Assembly: GCF_913773735.1 (NCBI RefSeq)
Contig: NZ_CAJYEB010000008.1
Location: 1 to 59,771, forward strand
Origin: an uncultured Massilia sp.
Lineage (GTDB): Bacteria; Pseudomonadota; Gammaproteobacteria; Burkholderiales; Burkholderiaceae_D
Direction: 5' to 3'
Length of the DNA: 59,771 nucleotides
Shown: in pieces, positions 1 through 14,005 of the stretch
Layout: the number at the start of each line of letters is the position of its first letter
Numbering within the stretch: the stretch's first letter is position 1
The notes under the pieces: generated by a model
Databases searched by the model: none
What the model was told of the DNA's origin: nothing
What the model saw: the letters and a program-made list of their open reading frames with translations, nothing else
Program-made: the position numbers and the translations under genes

Positions 1-27
1 AAGGCTCCCGATGGGAGCCTGTTTTTA
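1..27 (+). terminator. Rho-independent terminator at window edge
   Basis: An 8-bp stem (AGGCTCCC / GGGAGCCT) with a 3-nt loop is followed by GTTTTTA on the plus strand. It would end a plus-strand gene lying before the window. Read on the minus strand the same hairpin lies just after the tRNA-Ser gene and may serve both directions, but the bases that would follow it are outside the window. Confidence 0.7.
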
Positions 28-32
28 TTACT

Positions 33-122
<90 letters not shown>

Positions 123-141
123 GTGTCGCTGGTCGTTTCGT

Positions 142-168
142 GCGAGGCCGAATTATAGACGGCCTCGC
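142..168 (-). promoter_or_regulatory. tRNA-Ser promoter: -10 inside a hairpin loop
   Basis: The minus strand carries TATAAT at 157 to 152, about 30 bp before the tRNA 5' end. The hexamer is flanked by a perfect 9-bp inverted repeat (GCGAGGCCG at 142-150, CGGCCTCGC at 160-168), so it sits exactly in the loop. No strong -35 is visible 16-18 bp upstream. The -10 call is good; any role for the inverted repeat is inference. Confidence 0.55.
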
Positions 169-170
169 GG

Positions 171-211
171 AAAAACGGAAGAGCTGATTTATATCAAATC
201 GATACTCTTCC
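171..211 (-). terminator. serS terminator
   Basis: Read on the minus strand, GGAAGAG and CTCTTCC form the outer stem and GATTT/AAATC an inner stem. The hairpin is followed directly by GTTTTT. It begins about 10 bp after the serS stop and separates serS from the tRNA gene. Confidence 0.7.
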
Positions 212-220
212 TTTTCTGTT

Positions 221-1534
<1,314 letters not shown>

Positions 1535-1543
1535 TTATGGATA

Positions 1544-1560
1544 TCGAAAGCGCAATTGTA
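1544..1560 (-). promoter_or_regulatory. Probable serS promoter (TACAAT and shared downstream element)
   Basis: On the minus strand an extended -10 (TGG TACAAT) begins at 1563 and the hexamer spans 1560-1555, about 40 bp before the serS start. The bases after it read TGCGCTTTCGA. The 17-bp stretch 1560-1544 matches the stretch before rarA (3000-2984) at 16 of 17 positions. Confidence 0.45.
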
Positions 1561-1603
1561 CCAAGCCGACAGCGGTTTTCGGGCATTCGCCCCGCCCGTC
1601 GCT

Positions 1604-2920
1604 TCACTCCCCGGCGCCGCCTTCGCCCGCCTCCGCATCCAGGCTGCGCAGCCATGCCAGCTTCTCGGCGATCTTGCTTTCCACGCCGCGCGGCACCGGC
1701 TGGTACCAGCGCGGCTCCGGCATCCCGTCCGGCAGGTAGGTCTCGCCGGCCGCATACGCGTTCGGCTCGTCGTGCGCATAGCGGTAGGCGTGGCCGTAGC
1801 CCAGTTCCTTCATCAGCTTGGTCGGCGCATTGCGCAGGTGGACCGGCACCTCGCGCGACTTGTCCTTGCGCACGAAGGCCATGGCCGCGTTGAAGGCGTT
1901 GTAGCCCGCATTGCTCTTGGCCGCGATGGCCAGGTAGATGACGGCCTGGCCCAGCGCCAGCTCGCCTTCCGGCGAACCGAGACGCTCGTAGGTCGCGACG
2001 GCGTCGTTCGCCACCGTCAGCGCGCGCGGGTCGGCCAGGCCGATGTCTTCCCAGGCCATGCGCACGATGCGCCGGCCCAGGTACTTCGGATCGGCGCCGC
2101 CGTCGAGCATGCGGCAGAACCAGTACAGCGCGGCGTCCGGATGCGAGCCGCGCACCGACTTGTGCAGGGCCGAGATCTGGTCGTAGAAATTGTCGCCGCC
2201 CTTGTCGAAGCGGCGCGCGTTCAGCGTCAGCGCGTTCTCGACGAATTCGCCGGTGATGCGCGTCACGCCCGCGGTATCGGCCGAGGTCTTGGTCTGTTCC
2301 AGCAGGTTGAGGAAGCGGCGCGCGTCGCCGTCGGCATAGCCGACCAGCGTCTGCACCGCGACCTCGTCGAACTGCAGGTGCTGCAGCACGCGCCCGCGCG
2401 CGCGCTCGAGCAGCTGGCGCATCTCGTCGTCGTCCAGCGCCTTGAGCACGTAGACCTGGGAACGCGACAGCAGCGCCGAATTGACCTCGAACGACGGGTT
2501 CTCGGTGGTCGCGCCGATCAGCGTGACGAGGCCCGACTCGACGAAGGGCAGCAGGGCGTCCTGCTGCGACTTGTTGAAGCGGTGGATCTCGTCGATGAAC
2601 AGGATCGTGTGCTTGCCGCCGGCCAGGTAGTGCTCGGCCTGCTCGATGGCGGCGCGGATGTCCTTCACGCCGGACAGCACGGCGGACAGCGCGATGAACT
2701 CGCAGTCGAAGGCGTTCGCCGTCAGGCGCGCCAGCGTGGTCTTGCCCACGCCCGGCGGGCCCCACAGGATCATCGAATGGGGCCGCCCGGACTTGAAGAC
2801 CAGGTTCAGCGGCTTGCCCTCGCCCAGCAGGTGGCTCTGGCCGATCACCTCGCCGATGGTCTTCGGGCGCAGCGCCTCGGCCAGCGGGGCGGCGGGTTCG
2901 GTCTTGAACAGGTCATCCAC
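1604..2920 (-). CDS. rarA: Replication-associated recombination protein A (AAA+ ATPase)
   Basis: RarA (MgsA) is a homotetrameric clamp-loader-like AAA+ ATPase that acts at stalled replication forks with SSB and RecA. The 438 residues carry a Walker A (GPPGVGKTT, about residues 52-60) and a Walker B with DEIH box ([10 protein letters not shown], about 104-113). Sensor 1 is seen as [11 protein letters not shown]. The C-terminal half holds the MgsA oligomerisation region, with motifs [10 protein letters not shown] and [16 protein letters not shown]. The ATG at 2920 gives the usual MDDLF start. It sits between lolA and serS, the common order in this bacterial group. Confidence 0.96.
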   Translation of the reverse strand: MDDLFKTEPAAPLAEALRPKTIGEVIGQSHLLGEGKPLNLVFKSGRPHSMILWGPPGVGKTTLARLTANAFDCEFIALSAVLSGVKDIRAAIEQAEHYLAGGKHTILFIDEIHRFNKSQQDALLPFVESGLVTLIGATTENPSFEVNSALLSRSQVYVLKALDDDEMRQLLERARGRVLQHLQFDEVAVQTLVGYADGDARRFLNLLEQTKTSADTAGVTRITGEFVENALTLNARRFDKGGDNFYDQISALHKSVRGSHPDAALYWFCRMLDGGADPKYLGRRIVRMAWEDIGLADPRALTVANDAVATYERLGSPEGELALGQAVIYLAIAAKSNAGYNAFNAAMAFVRKDKSREVPVHLRNAPTKLMKELGYGHAYRYAHDEPNAYAAGETYLPDGMPEPRWYQPVPRGVESKIAEKLAWLRSLDAEAGEGGAGE

Positions 2921-2983
2921 GGGCGGCTCCGTGATCGCGGGGGATCGTGTCGTTCTTCATCTGGCTCATATGGCGCCCTTGCG

Positions 2984-3000
2984 TCGAAAGCGCAAGTGTA
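2984..3000 (-). promoter_or_regulatory. Probable rarA promoter (TACACT and shared downstream element)
   Basis: TACACT on the minus strand (3000-2995) is followed by TGCGCTTTCGA, nearly identical to the element before serS. It lies about 64 bp before the rarA start, between lolA and rarA. A hairpin (CTTGCG / CGCAAG, 2979-2996) overlaps it. Confidence 0.4.
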
Positions 3001-3027
3001 GCCGATGAGCGCGCGCCGCCGCGTGGC

Positions 3028-3660
3028 TTACTGCGCGACGACCTCGGCGCCCTTGGGCACCTCGAACCTGAACTGCTGCGCGCCCAGCGACGGATTGCGC
3101 TGGAAGCTGGTGAACTTCAGCACCGTGGTCTGGCCGAAGTTGTCCTTCAGCTCCATCGCCTGCGGCACGCCGTCCTTCAGGCCGATGGCGATCTGCTCGA
3201 AGGTCGTGTCCTTCGCCTTCGGCGTGGCGTTCAGCCATTCGAGGCCGTCGCGCGCGCCCGCCTCGGACAGCGTGAAGTTCTTTTCCAGGTCGTTGGAGCC
3301 GAACAGGATCGCGGCCGGCGAGCTGCCCAGCGCATTGCCCAGCTTGCGCGAGGTGACCTGGTTCAGGTCCTTGTCGTAGATGTACATCGTCTCGCCGTCG
3401 GCCTGGAGCAGCTGCTCGAACGGTTTCTGGTAGGTCCAGATGAACTTGCCCGGACGAGCGAACACGAAGGTGCCGCTCGAGATCGCGGTGGCCTTGGCCG
3501 TGTTGGACTTGCGGATCTGCGTCTGGGTGAATTCGCCGCGGGCGGACTTGGTGCCGGCGACGAAGGCCTTGAACTGGTCGAGGGCGGCGGCGGACGCGCT
3601 GCCGCACAGGGCCAGGGTGGATGCGGCGATCAGGGTGGCGAATGCAAACTTCATCTTCAT
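3028..3660 (-). CDS. lolA: Outer-membrane lipoprotein carrier protein LolA
   Basis: LolA is the periplasmic chaperone that takes lipoproteins from the LolCDE transporter and hands them to LolB at the outer membrane. The protein has 210 residues, the usual size. It begins with a Sec signal peptide (charged MKMK, hydrophobic run, cleavage near SASA, residue 24). The family features follow: [10 protein letters not shown] near the mature N-terminus, then [15 protein letters not shown] and [15 protein letters not shown]. The gene sits between ftsK and rarA, as in other Burkholderiales. The 108-bp gap to ftsK carries a GC palindrome, so lolA may be separately transcribed. Confidence 0.95.
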   Translation of the reverse strand: MKMKFAFATLIAASTLALCGSASAAALDQFKAFVAGTKSARGEFTQTQIRKSNTAKATAISSGTFVFARPGKFIWTYQKPFEQLLQADGETMYIYDKDLNQVTSRKLGNALGSSPAAILFGSNDLEKNFTLSEAGARDGLEWLNATPKAKDTTFEQIAIGLKDGVPQAMELKDNFGQTTVLKFTSFQRNPSLGAQQFRFEVPKGAEVVAQ

Positions 3661-3673
3661 CGATCATTTCCTT

Positions 3674-3700
3674 GTAGGGTGGACGGCTTTGCCGTCCACG
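3674..3700. repeat. Intergenic palindrome, GTAGGGTGGACGG type
   Basis: GTGGACGGC and GCCGTCCAC form a perfect 9-bp stem around a TTT loop, preceded by GTAGG. It lies between ftsK and lolA. It shares its GTAGGGTGGACGG start with the larger palindrome at 37151-37227 and its core with 24731-24757, so it belongs to a dispersed REP-like family. Confidence 0.7.
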
Positions 3701-3768
3701 CGTTCAACACACGGCGCCGTTCGCGTGCGCGACGGATCCACCGGCGCGTATCGCCTGCCGTGCGGGCG

Positions 3769-6423
<2,655 letters not shown>

Positions 6424-6471
6424 TGCGGATTGAAACACGTACTGCCGGGGTGGGATCCCCCAAAGATGCCC

Positions 6472-6477
6472 ATTCTA
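6472..6477 (-). promoter_or_regulatory. ftsK -10 element
   Basis: TAGAAT on the minus strand, about 49 bp before the ftsK ATG, in the divergent ftsK/trxB intergenic region. No clear -35 is visible, so the call is tentative. Confidence 0.35.
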
Positions 6478-6505
6478 AGCGATATACGGCCGGGGCGGCC
6501 CACGA

Positions 6506-7566
<1,061 letters not shown>

Positions 7567-7577
7567 TCCCGGCATCC

Positions 7578-7598
7578 GGTGCGCACGGGGTGCGCACC
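7578..7598. repeat. Intergenic palindrome, GGTGCGCAC type
   Basis: GGTGCGCA and TGCGCACC pair around a short GC loop, followed by CTACCG. It fills most of the 52-bp gap between trxB and the Smr gene. A longer relative is at 24804-24834. There is no U-tract, so it is not a canonical terminator. Confidence 0.6.
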
Positions 7599-7618
7599 CT
7601 ACCGAATCGACGACCGCG

Positions 7619-8293
7619 ATGGCGATGAAAGAGTTTTCGGATCTGAAGTCCTTGCGCGACCGGCTCAAGGAAGAGGAACGGCTGCGCGCCATCGAGAAGG
7701 CCGAGCGCGAGCAGCGCGAGCGCATCGCGCGCGAGCACGCGGTCGAGTTCCGCGGCGCCGTCAAGGACGTCGTCAAGATGAAGGAGTCGGACCGCTACGT
7801 CTGGCGTCCGGCGCAGGAAGCCGAACTGCGCGCGGCGAAGGCCGCGCCGGCGCGGCCGCGCACGGCCGCGGAGGAAACCGCGGCGGTGCTGCGCGAATCG
7901 ATGCTGTCCGACCAGTTCGACGTCGACGGCCTGCTCGACGAGGAGCCGACGCTGAGCTGGTCGGCGCCGGGCGTGGGCCCGGACGTCGTCAAGCGCCTGC
8001 GCAAGCGCTACTGGCCGGTCGAGGACGAACTCGACCTGCACGGCCTCAAGCGCGACGATGCGCGCCGCCACGTCGACGCCTACCTGCGCAAGTCGAGCAA
8101 GCGCGGCGTGCGCTGCGTGCGCATCATCCACGGCGTCGGCCATGGCTCGGCGGGCGGCGAGCCGGTGCTGCGCGGCATGCTGCACAGCTGGCTGGTGCAG
8201 ACGGCGGACGTGATCGCGTTTTGCGTGGCCGGCCGGACCGATGGCGGGCATGGCGCGCTGATCGTTCTCCTGCGTCCCGCGCTGGAGGATTGA
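7619..8293 (+). CDS. Smr/MutS2-type domain endonuclease-like protein
   Basis: The protein has 224 residues. The N-terminal half is highly charged and probably helical, with repeated Glu/Arg blocks. The C-terminal 80 residues form a clear Smr domain with LDLHGLKRDDAR, then the catalytic-type motif IIHGVGHGS, and an ending consistent with the fold (GGHGALIVLL). Smr proteins of this stand-alone type (YdaL/SmrA-like) have nicking or RNA-cleaving activity in other bacteria. The physiological target here is unknown. The start is ATG 7619, or ATG 7625 two codons on, with no strong ribosome-binding site. It lies behind trxB and may be co-transcribed with it. Confidence 0.85.
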   Translation: MAMKEFSDLKSLRDRLKEEERLRAIEKAEREQRERIAREHAVEFRGAVKDVVKMKESDRYVWRPAQEAELRAAKAAPARPRTAAEETAAVLRESMLSDQFDVDGLLDEEPTLSWSAPGVGPDVVKRLRKRYWPVEDELDLHGLKRDDARRHVDAYLRKSSKRGVRCVRIIHGVGHGSAGGEPVLRGMLHSWLVQTADVIAFCVAGRTDGGHGALIVLLRPALED

Positions 8294-8446
8294 ATTCATC
8301 ATTTCATCGCTGGCGTGAGAAGGGCTGTACCAAATCAACACAGCAATTCATGCATAGTTGACAAAATATTTCCCATGATTTGACGAAAGCGGTAAGATGC
8401 GAACATCATGGTGCCAGGGACACGTGTCAAATAGGGGAACGATCGA

Positions 8447-10684
8447 GTGAAGTCCAGCATGCCAGTGCAAATGGCGAAGCCGCCACAGGTTGACCTCGAC
8501 AATTGCGCGGATGAACCGATCCACATTCCGGGCGCCGTGCAGCCGCATGGCGCGCTCGTGTTCCTGGGCGCCGACGGCCGCACCCAGGGCTGGAGCGCCA
8601 ACATCGCGCGCATCCTCGAACGCCCGCCGCAGCTGGGCGTGCCCTTCGCCGAACTCGGCCTGCCCGACGGCGTCAACGACCTGGTGACCGAATGCATCGA
8701 CGCCATCGAAGGCGGCGAGGCGCCGGCCATGTTCGGCGCGATCGACCTGCTCGGCGCCGAATACGATTGCGTCGTGCATGCCCACCTGGGCCGCGTGCTG
8801 GTCGAGTTCGAGGCACGCGACGTCAGCACCGACGAGGTCGCCCTGTTCGCCATCAAGGCCCACAATTCCATCGACCGCCTGCGCCGCCAGAAAGGCATCG
8901 AGGCGCTGCTCGACGCCGCCGTGCGCCAGGTGCGCGAATTCACCGGCTTCGACCGCGTGATGGCCTACCGCTTCCGCAGCGACGACAGCGGCGACGTGGT
9001 AGCGGAAGCGGTGCGCGAGGACCTGGTGCCCTACCGCGGCCAGCGCTACCCGGCCGGCGACATCCCGGCGCAGGCGCGCCGCCTGTACACGATCAACACG
9101 CTGCGCATGATCGTCGACATGACCTACGACGCCGTGCCGCTGCTGGGCGCACCGGACGCCGCGCCGCTCGACATGAGCTTCGCCGTGCTGCGCAGCGTCT
9201 CGCCGATCCACGTCGAATACCTGCAGAACATGGGCGTGGCCGCCTCGATGAGCGTGTCCATCGTCATCAACGGCCGCCTGTGGGGCCTGATCGCCTGCCA
9301 CCACATGACGCCCAAGCGGGTGCCCTACTCGGTGCGCCTGGCGGCCGACGTGCTGGCCCAGGTGCTGGCCTCGACCGTGCAGAGCATCGAGTCGCGCAAC
9401 GAGGCGCGCCTGGTCGAACGCGCCGCCAAGATGCGCACCAGCCTGGTCGAATCGCTGCTGCTGGAAGAGGATCCGCTCGAAGCGCTGGTCGAGCACGGCG
9501 ACGCCCTGCTCGACTCGACCAATGCCCAGGGCCTGATCGTGACCCAGTTCGGGCGCGTGGTGTGCCGCGGCGTCGACCAGGCGACGGGCGAAGCCATCGT
9601 GGCGGCGCTGCCGCAGGCCGCCAGCGACCTGCTGGAATACGATTGCGTGCGCGCCTGGCCGCAGGACGTCCAGCCCTCGCTGGGCAAGTGGGCCGGCATG
9701 CTCGGCCTGCCGTTCGACATGCCCAGCAGCGGCTGGTGCCTGCTGCTGCGCACCGAGCAGATCGAGCACGTGGCCTGGGGCGGCAAGCCCGACAAGCTCG
9801 AGCGGGTCGGCCCGCTGGGCGAGCGCCTGACCCCGCGCGGCTCCTTCGAGGCCTGGCACGAGACCGTGCGCGGCTGCAGCCATCCGTGGGAAGACGGCAT
9901 CCTGACCCATGCCCGCATGCTGCTGGGCGAACTGGCGCGCGTGTCGAACGCGCGCCGCGCCCAGACCGAGACCATGCGCGCCCAGCTGCTGGCGATGCTG
10001 GGCCACGACCTGCGCGATCCGCTCCATTCGATCAACATGGCGGGCATGGTGCTGGAAAAGACGTCCGGCACCGACAACAAGGGCACGCTGGGCCGGCGCA
10101 TCCAGTCGTCCAGCAACCGCATGCAGCGCATGATCGGCCAGGTGCTCGACATGAGCCGCATCGAGCGCGGCCTGCACCTGGGCGTCGGCGCCGAGCGCGT
10201 CGACCTGGCCGCGCTGACCGAGGACATGGTCGAGGAAGCGCGCCTGGCCTACCCCACCATCGTGTACGACCTGCACACGATCGGCCCGGCCTTCGTGATG
10301 GGCGACGGCGGCCGCCTGGGCCAGGTGGTCTCGAACCTGCTGTCGAACGCGCGCCACCACGGCCAGCCCAACCAGCCGATCCTGATCCGCGTGATGCTGG
10401 CCCCGGACCAGGCGGTGCTGGAAATCGCGAACGCCGGCGCGCCGATCCCGCCCGACACCGAGGCCGCGCTGTTCAACCCGTTCAAGCGCAGTTCGATGAA
10501 CAACCCGCGCAACCGCACCGGCATGGGCCTGGGCCTGTACATCGCGCAGCAGATCGTGCGCGAACACAGCGGCGAGATCGCCTACCGCCACGTGCCCGAT
10601 CCGGACCAGGAATGCGGACGCGTGGTGTTCGCCGTGCACCTGCCGCTGGCGGACGCCCAGCCGGCGCTGCCGCCGCAATCCTGA
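8447..10684 (+). CDS. bphP: Bacteriophytochrome histidine kinase
   Basis: This is a red/far-red light sensor kinase of 745 residues. The order is a PAS-like N-terminus, GAF, PHY, HisKA and HATPase_c. The probable biliverdin-binding Cys is residue 20 (VDLDNC before EPIHIPG), the position used by bacterial phytochromes. The GAF chromophore motif reads PAGDIPAQARRLY where most relatives have PASDIP. The PHY tongue motif PRGSFEAWHE is intact. The phospho-acceptor is H520 (GHDLRDPL). The N box (SNLLSNARHHG) and G box (GMGLGLYIAQ) are complete. The GTG start at 8447 is fixed by AGGGGAA at 8433-8439, 7 nt upstream. No receiver domain, response regulator or haem oxygenase gene is adjacent. Confidence 0.95.
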   Translation: MKSSMPVQMAKPPQVDLDNCADEPIHIPGAVQPHGALVFLGADGRTQGWSANIARILERPPQLGVPFAELGLPDGVNDLVTECIDAIEGGEAPAMFGAIDLLGAEYDCVVHAHLGRVLVEFEARDVSTDEVALFAIKAHNSIDRLRRQKGIEALLDAAVRQVREFTGFDRVMAYRFRSDDSGDVVAEAVREDLVPYRGQRYPAGDIPAQARRLYTINTLRMIVDMTYDAVPLLGAPDAAPLDMSFAVLRSVSPIHVEYLQNMGVAASMSVSIVINGRLWGLIACHHMTPKRVPYSVRLAADVLAQVLASTVQSIESRNEARLVERAAKMRTSLVESLLLEEDPLEALVEHGDALLDSTNAQGLIVTQFGRVVCRGVDQATGEAIVAALPQAASDLLEYDCVRAWPQDVQPSLGKWAGMLGLPFDMPSSGWCLLLRTEQIEHVAWGGKPDKLERVGPLGERLTPRGSFEAWHETVRGCSHPWEDGILTHARMLLGELARVSNARRAQTETMRAQLLAMLGHDLRDPLHSINMAGMVLEKTSGTDNKGTLGRRIQSSSNRMQRMIGQVLDMSRIERGLHLGVGAERVDLAALTEDMVEEARLAYPTIVYDLHTIGPAFVMGDGGRLGQVVSNLLSNARHHGQPNQPILIRVMLAPDQAVLEIANAGAPIPPDTEAALFNPFKRSSMNNPRNRTGMGLGLYIAQQIVREHSGEIAYRHVPDPDQECGRVVFAVHLPLADAQPALPPQS

Positions 10685-10769
10685 CCGTTCGGCCGGGGCG
10701 CCCCCAGGCCCCCTTACGCTGCCGGGTCCGCCATGTTAGGCTTATGGCATCGCGACAACCGGCAGCCGC

Positions 10770-11375
10770 ATGCATCTCATCACCTTCATCGAAGTCATGG
10801 CGATCCTGGTGGGCGCGTTCTCGGGATTCATCGAAGCGCGGCGCAAGCGCATGGACCTGGTGGGCGTGTTCACCGTCGCCTTCATCGCGGCCTTCGGCGG
10901 CGGCACGCTGCGCGACATCCTGCTCGACAAGCGGCCGCTGTTCTGGGTGATCCACCAGGAGTACGCGATCCTGATCTTCGTGCTGGCCCTGGTGGCCGCG
11001 CCCCTGATCCGCACGCTGCGCCACGTGGTGTCGGAGCGCCTGATCGTGATCGCCGACGCCGTCGGCCTGGGGCTGTTCTCGGTGGCCGGCGTGTCGTCGG
11101 CGCTGGATGCGCACATGCCCCTGTTCATCGCCTCGATGATGGGCGTCATCACCGGCATCTTCGGCGGCGTGCTGCGCGACATCGTCTGCAACGAGGTGCC
11201 GATGGTGTTCAGGGACGGCAAGCCGTACGCGATCTGCGCGTTCGTCGGCAACTGGATCTTCCTGCTGCTGGGGATCTACGGCGCCCCGCACGATTTCGCG
11301 CTGTGGTCGAGCGCGCTGTTCATCACGGTGTCGCGCCTGCTGGCGTGGAAGTTCGACTTGCGGATGGGGCGCTGA
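10770..11375 (+). CDS. TRIC-family (UPF0126) cation channel
   Basis: This 201-residue inner-membrane protein consists of two UPF0126/TRIC repeats of three membrane helices each plus a seventh helix. The glycine-rich kink motifs are visible in each repeat: FGGGTLRDILL in the first and FGGVLRDIVC in the second. Bacterial TRIC proteins form trimeric monovalent-cation channels, as shown for distant homologues; K+ is the likely ion. It follows the phytochrome gene by 85 bp on the same strand, but nothing ties the two functionally. The E. coli relatives are YicG and YadS. Confidence 0.9.
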   Translation: MHLITFIEVMAILVGAFSGFIEARRKRMDLVGVFTVAFIAAFGGGTLRDILLDKRPLFWVIHQEYAILIFVLALVAAPLIRTLRHVVSERLIVIADAVGLGLFSVAGVSSALDAHMPLFIASMMGVITGIFGGVLRDIVCNEVPMVFRDGKPYAICAFVGNWIFLLLGIYGAPHDFALWSSALFITVSRLLAWKFDLRMGR

Positions 11376-11395
11376 CGGCGCCCCGGAAATGCCCT

Positions 11396-11482
11396 CGTCG
11401 CCCCGGCGCAGGCCGGGGCCCGAGTTGCACGCACATCGACTGCGCCGGCAAGAATTGGGTCCCGGCCTGCGCCGGGACGACG
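11396..11482. repeat. Paired REP (REPIN-like) element, CGTCGYCCCGGCGCAGGCCGG type
   Basis: Two inverted copies of a 30-bp unit face each other. The left arm, CGTCGCCCCGGCGCAGG at the start, spans 11396-11427. The right arm, ending CCTGCGCCGGGACGACG, spans 11449-11482. Each arm holds its own short hairpin and together they form a long cruciform. The same pair recurs after ppc at 40131-40217. It lies between two convergent genes, the usual position for REPINs. Confidence 0.8.
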
Positions 11483-11493
11483 CAGGGGTACGC

Positions 11494-11844
<351 letters not shown>

Positions 11845-11861
11845 TCAGGTTGTTGTCGTGT

Positions 11862-13928
11862 TCAGTCGGGGATCCGGGCCAGCGCGTCCATCCAGACCAC
11901 GGCTTCCGAATCGCTCGGCGCGCGCCAGTCGCCGCGCGGCGACAGCGAGCCGCCGTTGCCGACCTTCGGGCCGTTCGGCACGCAGGAGCGCTTGAACTGG
12001 CTGGTCTTGAAGAAGCGCCACAGGAAGGTGCCCAGGTGCTTCTTGATCGTGGCCAGGTCGTATTCGTTGCGCGCCGGGCTGCCGCCTTCCGGCCAGGGCC
12101 CCACGGCGCGGTCGCGCCAGGCCGAATACGCCAGGAAGGCGATCTTCGGCGGCGCGAAGCCGTAGCGCAGCGTGTAATACAGGTTGAAGTCCTGCAGCTC
12201 GTAGGGACCGATGAAATGCTCGGTCACCTGGGCCGGCTTGCCCTCCTCCTTGCCGGTGCCGGTCTTGCCCGGCACCAGTTCCGGGCTGATCTCGGTTTCC
12301 AGCACCGCGATCAGGACGCTCGACCCGCCGTCGTCGCCCAGCTGCTTCGTGTCCGCGACCCAGCGCACCAGGTGCGAGATCAGCGTCTTGGGCACGCTGG
12401 CGTTGACGTTGTAGTGCGACATGTGGTCGCCCACGCCATAGGTGCACCAGCCGAGCGCCAGTTCCGAGAGATCCCCGGTGCCGATCACGATGGCATGGTG
12501 GTGGTTGGCCAGGCGGAACAGGTGGCTGGTGCGCTCGCCCGCCTGCACGTTCTCGAACGTGACGTCGTACTGTTCCTGCCCGTCGGCGTACGGGTGGCCG
12601 AGGTCCTTGAGCATCTGGATGCAGCTCGGGCGGATGTCGATCTCGTGGGCCGTGCAGCCGACCACCCGCATCAGCTGGCGCGCCTGTTCCAGCGTGCGCT
12701 CGCTGGTGGCGAAGCCGGGCATCGTGTAGGCCAGGATGTTCGTGCGCGGCAGGCCCAGGCGGTCCATCGCCTTGGCGCAGACCAGCAGCGCGTGCGTGGA
12801 ATCGAGGCCGCCCGAGATACCGATCACGACCTTCTGGTGGCCCGACGCCTGCAGGCGCTGCAGCAGCGCCTGCACCTGGATGTTGTAGACCTCGGTGCAG
12901 CGCTCGTCGCGGCGGCGGCCGTCGGCGGGCACGTAGGGGAAGCGCTCGACGGTGCGCGCGAGCGGCAGGTCGCGCGCCAAGGGCAGCGGCACGGCGCAGC
13001 GCTGGACCCGGAACCGCGCCACCTCGTCGGCATGGCGGCGCACCGACTGCGCGAACGTGGTCGCGTGCATGCGCTCGGTGGACAGGCGCTCCAGGTCGAC
13101 GTCGCCGTAGATGATGTGGGAATCGTCGCGGAAGCGTTCCGACTGCGCCAGCAGGTCGCCCTTCTCGTAGATCAGCGACTGGCCGTCCCAGGCCATGTCG
13201 GTGGTCGACTCGCCCAGGCCGGCCGACGTGTACAGGTAGGCCGCCAGGCAGCGCGCCGACTGCTGGCCGACGAGCTGGTGGCGGTAGCCGCTCTTGCCCA
13301 CCACGACGTTCGAGGCCGACAGGTTCACCAGCACGGTGGCGCCGGCCAGCGCGGCGAACGAGGACGGCGGCACCGGCACCCAGACGTCCTCGCAGATCTC
13401 GACGTGGAAGCGCAGCAGCGGCTGGTCTTCCAGCTCGAACAGCTGGTCCGGGCCGAACGGGACGCGCTGGCCCAGCAGGTCGATTTCCGTCGCGGCCGTG
13501 TTCTCGGACGGGTTGAACTGCCGCATTTCGTAAAATTCGCCATAATTGGGCAGGAAGCTCTTCGGCACGGCGCCGAGGATGCGTCCGCCCGCGACCACGA
13601 CGGCGCAGTTGAACAGCACATGGTTCACGCGCAGCGGCAGGCCGACGACGAGCGCCAGCGGCAGCGTGCGCGACGCCTCGACCACCTCGCCCAGCGCGGC
13701 CACGACGGCGTCGAGCAGGGCGCGCTGGTGGAACAGGTCGTCGCAGGTGTAGGCCGACAGCCCCAGTTCCGGGAAGGCGGCCAGCACGGCGCCGGCGTCG
13801 GCGGCCTGGCGCGCCAGGCGGATCGTCTCGCGCGCGTTGAAGGCCGGGTCGGCCACGCGGCAGCGCGGGCTGGCCACGGCCACGCGGGCGAAATCGTGAG
13901 AATAGAGGTTGAAGAATTGCTTATCCAT
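11862..13928 (-). CDS. nadE: Glutamine-dependent NAD+ synthetase
   Basis: This enzyme performs the last step of NAD+ biosynthesis: ATP-dependent amidation of nicotinate adenine dinucleotide with ammonia taken from glutamine. With ATG 13928 it has 688 residues, similar to the long two-domain type. The N-terminal nitrilase-like glutaminase shows the catalytic triad region: Glu54 in FPELGLSAY, a Lys in [13 protein letters not shown] near residue 120, and Cys in EICEDVWVP near residue 175. The C-terminal synthetase has the PP-loop [14 protein letters not shown]. The start is backed by AAAGAG about 7 nt upstream; a longer reading from 13985 is rejected. It is followed by the PII gene. Confidence 0.96.
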   Translation of the reverse strand: MDKQFFNLYSHDFARVAVASPRCRVADPAFNARETIRLARQAADAGAVLAAFPELGLSAYTCDDLFHQRALLDAVVAALGEVVEASRTLPLALVVGLPLRVNHVLFNCAVVVAGGRILGAVPKSFLPNYGEFYEMRQFNPSENTAATEIDLLGQRVPFGPDQLFELEDQPLLRFHVEICEDVWVPVPPSSFAALAGATVLVNLSASNVVVGKSGYRHQLVGQQSARCLAAYLYTSAGLGESTTDMAWDGQSLIYEKGDLLAQSERFRDDSHIIYGDVDLERLSTERMHATTFAQSVRRHADEVARFRVQRCAVPLPLARDLPLARTVERFPYVPADGRRRDERCTEVYNIQVQALLQRLQASGHQKVVIGISGGLDSTHALLVCAKAMDRLGLPRTNILAYTMPGFATSERTLEQARQLMRVVGCTAHEIDIRPSCIQMLKDLGHPYADGQEQYDVTFENVQAGERTSHLFRLANHHHAIVIGTGDLSELALGWCTYGVGDHMSHYNVNASVPKTLISHLVRWVADTKQLGDDGGSSVLIAVLETEISPELVPGKTGTGKEEGKPAQVTEHFIGPYELQDFNLYYTLRYGFAPPKIAFLAYSAWRDRAVGPWPEGGSPARNEYDLATIKKHLGTFLWRFFKTSQFKRSCVPNGPKVGNGGSLSPRGDWRAPSDSEAVVWMDALARIPD

Positions 13929-13988
13929 CGTGGCTCTTTCGCCGGCAAGCGCAGCATGTCCGTCCGGAACCGCCCCGCTCACCAAGTC

Positions 13989-13994
13989 ATTGTA
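13989..13994 (-). promoter_or_regulatory. nadE-glnK -10 element
   Basis: TACAAT on the minus strand, about 61 bp before the nadE ATG. It overlaps the ribosome-binding region of the divergent gene at 14006. No sigma-54 (-24/-12) pattern was seen, so nitrogen control at the transcription level is not supported. Confidence 0.35.
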
Positions 13995-14005
13995 CGGAAG
14001 TCATC

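Noticed and set aside
8341..8446. Promoter from TTGACA at 8358 for the phytochrome gene
   Set aside because: No -10 lies at 16-19 bp; TAAGAT at 8393 is too far from it. The true promoter is not identified.
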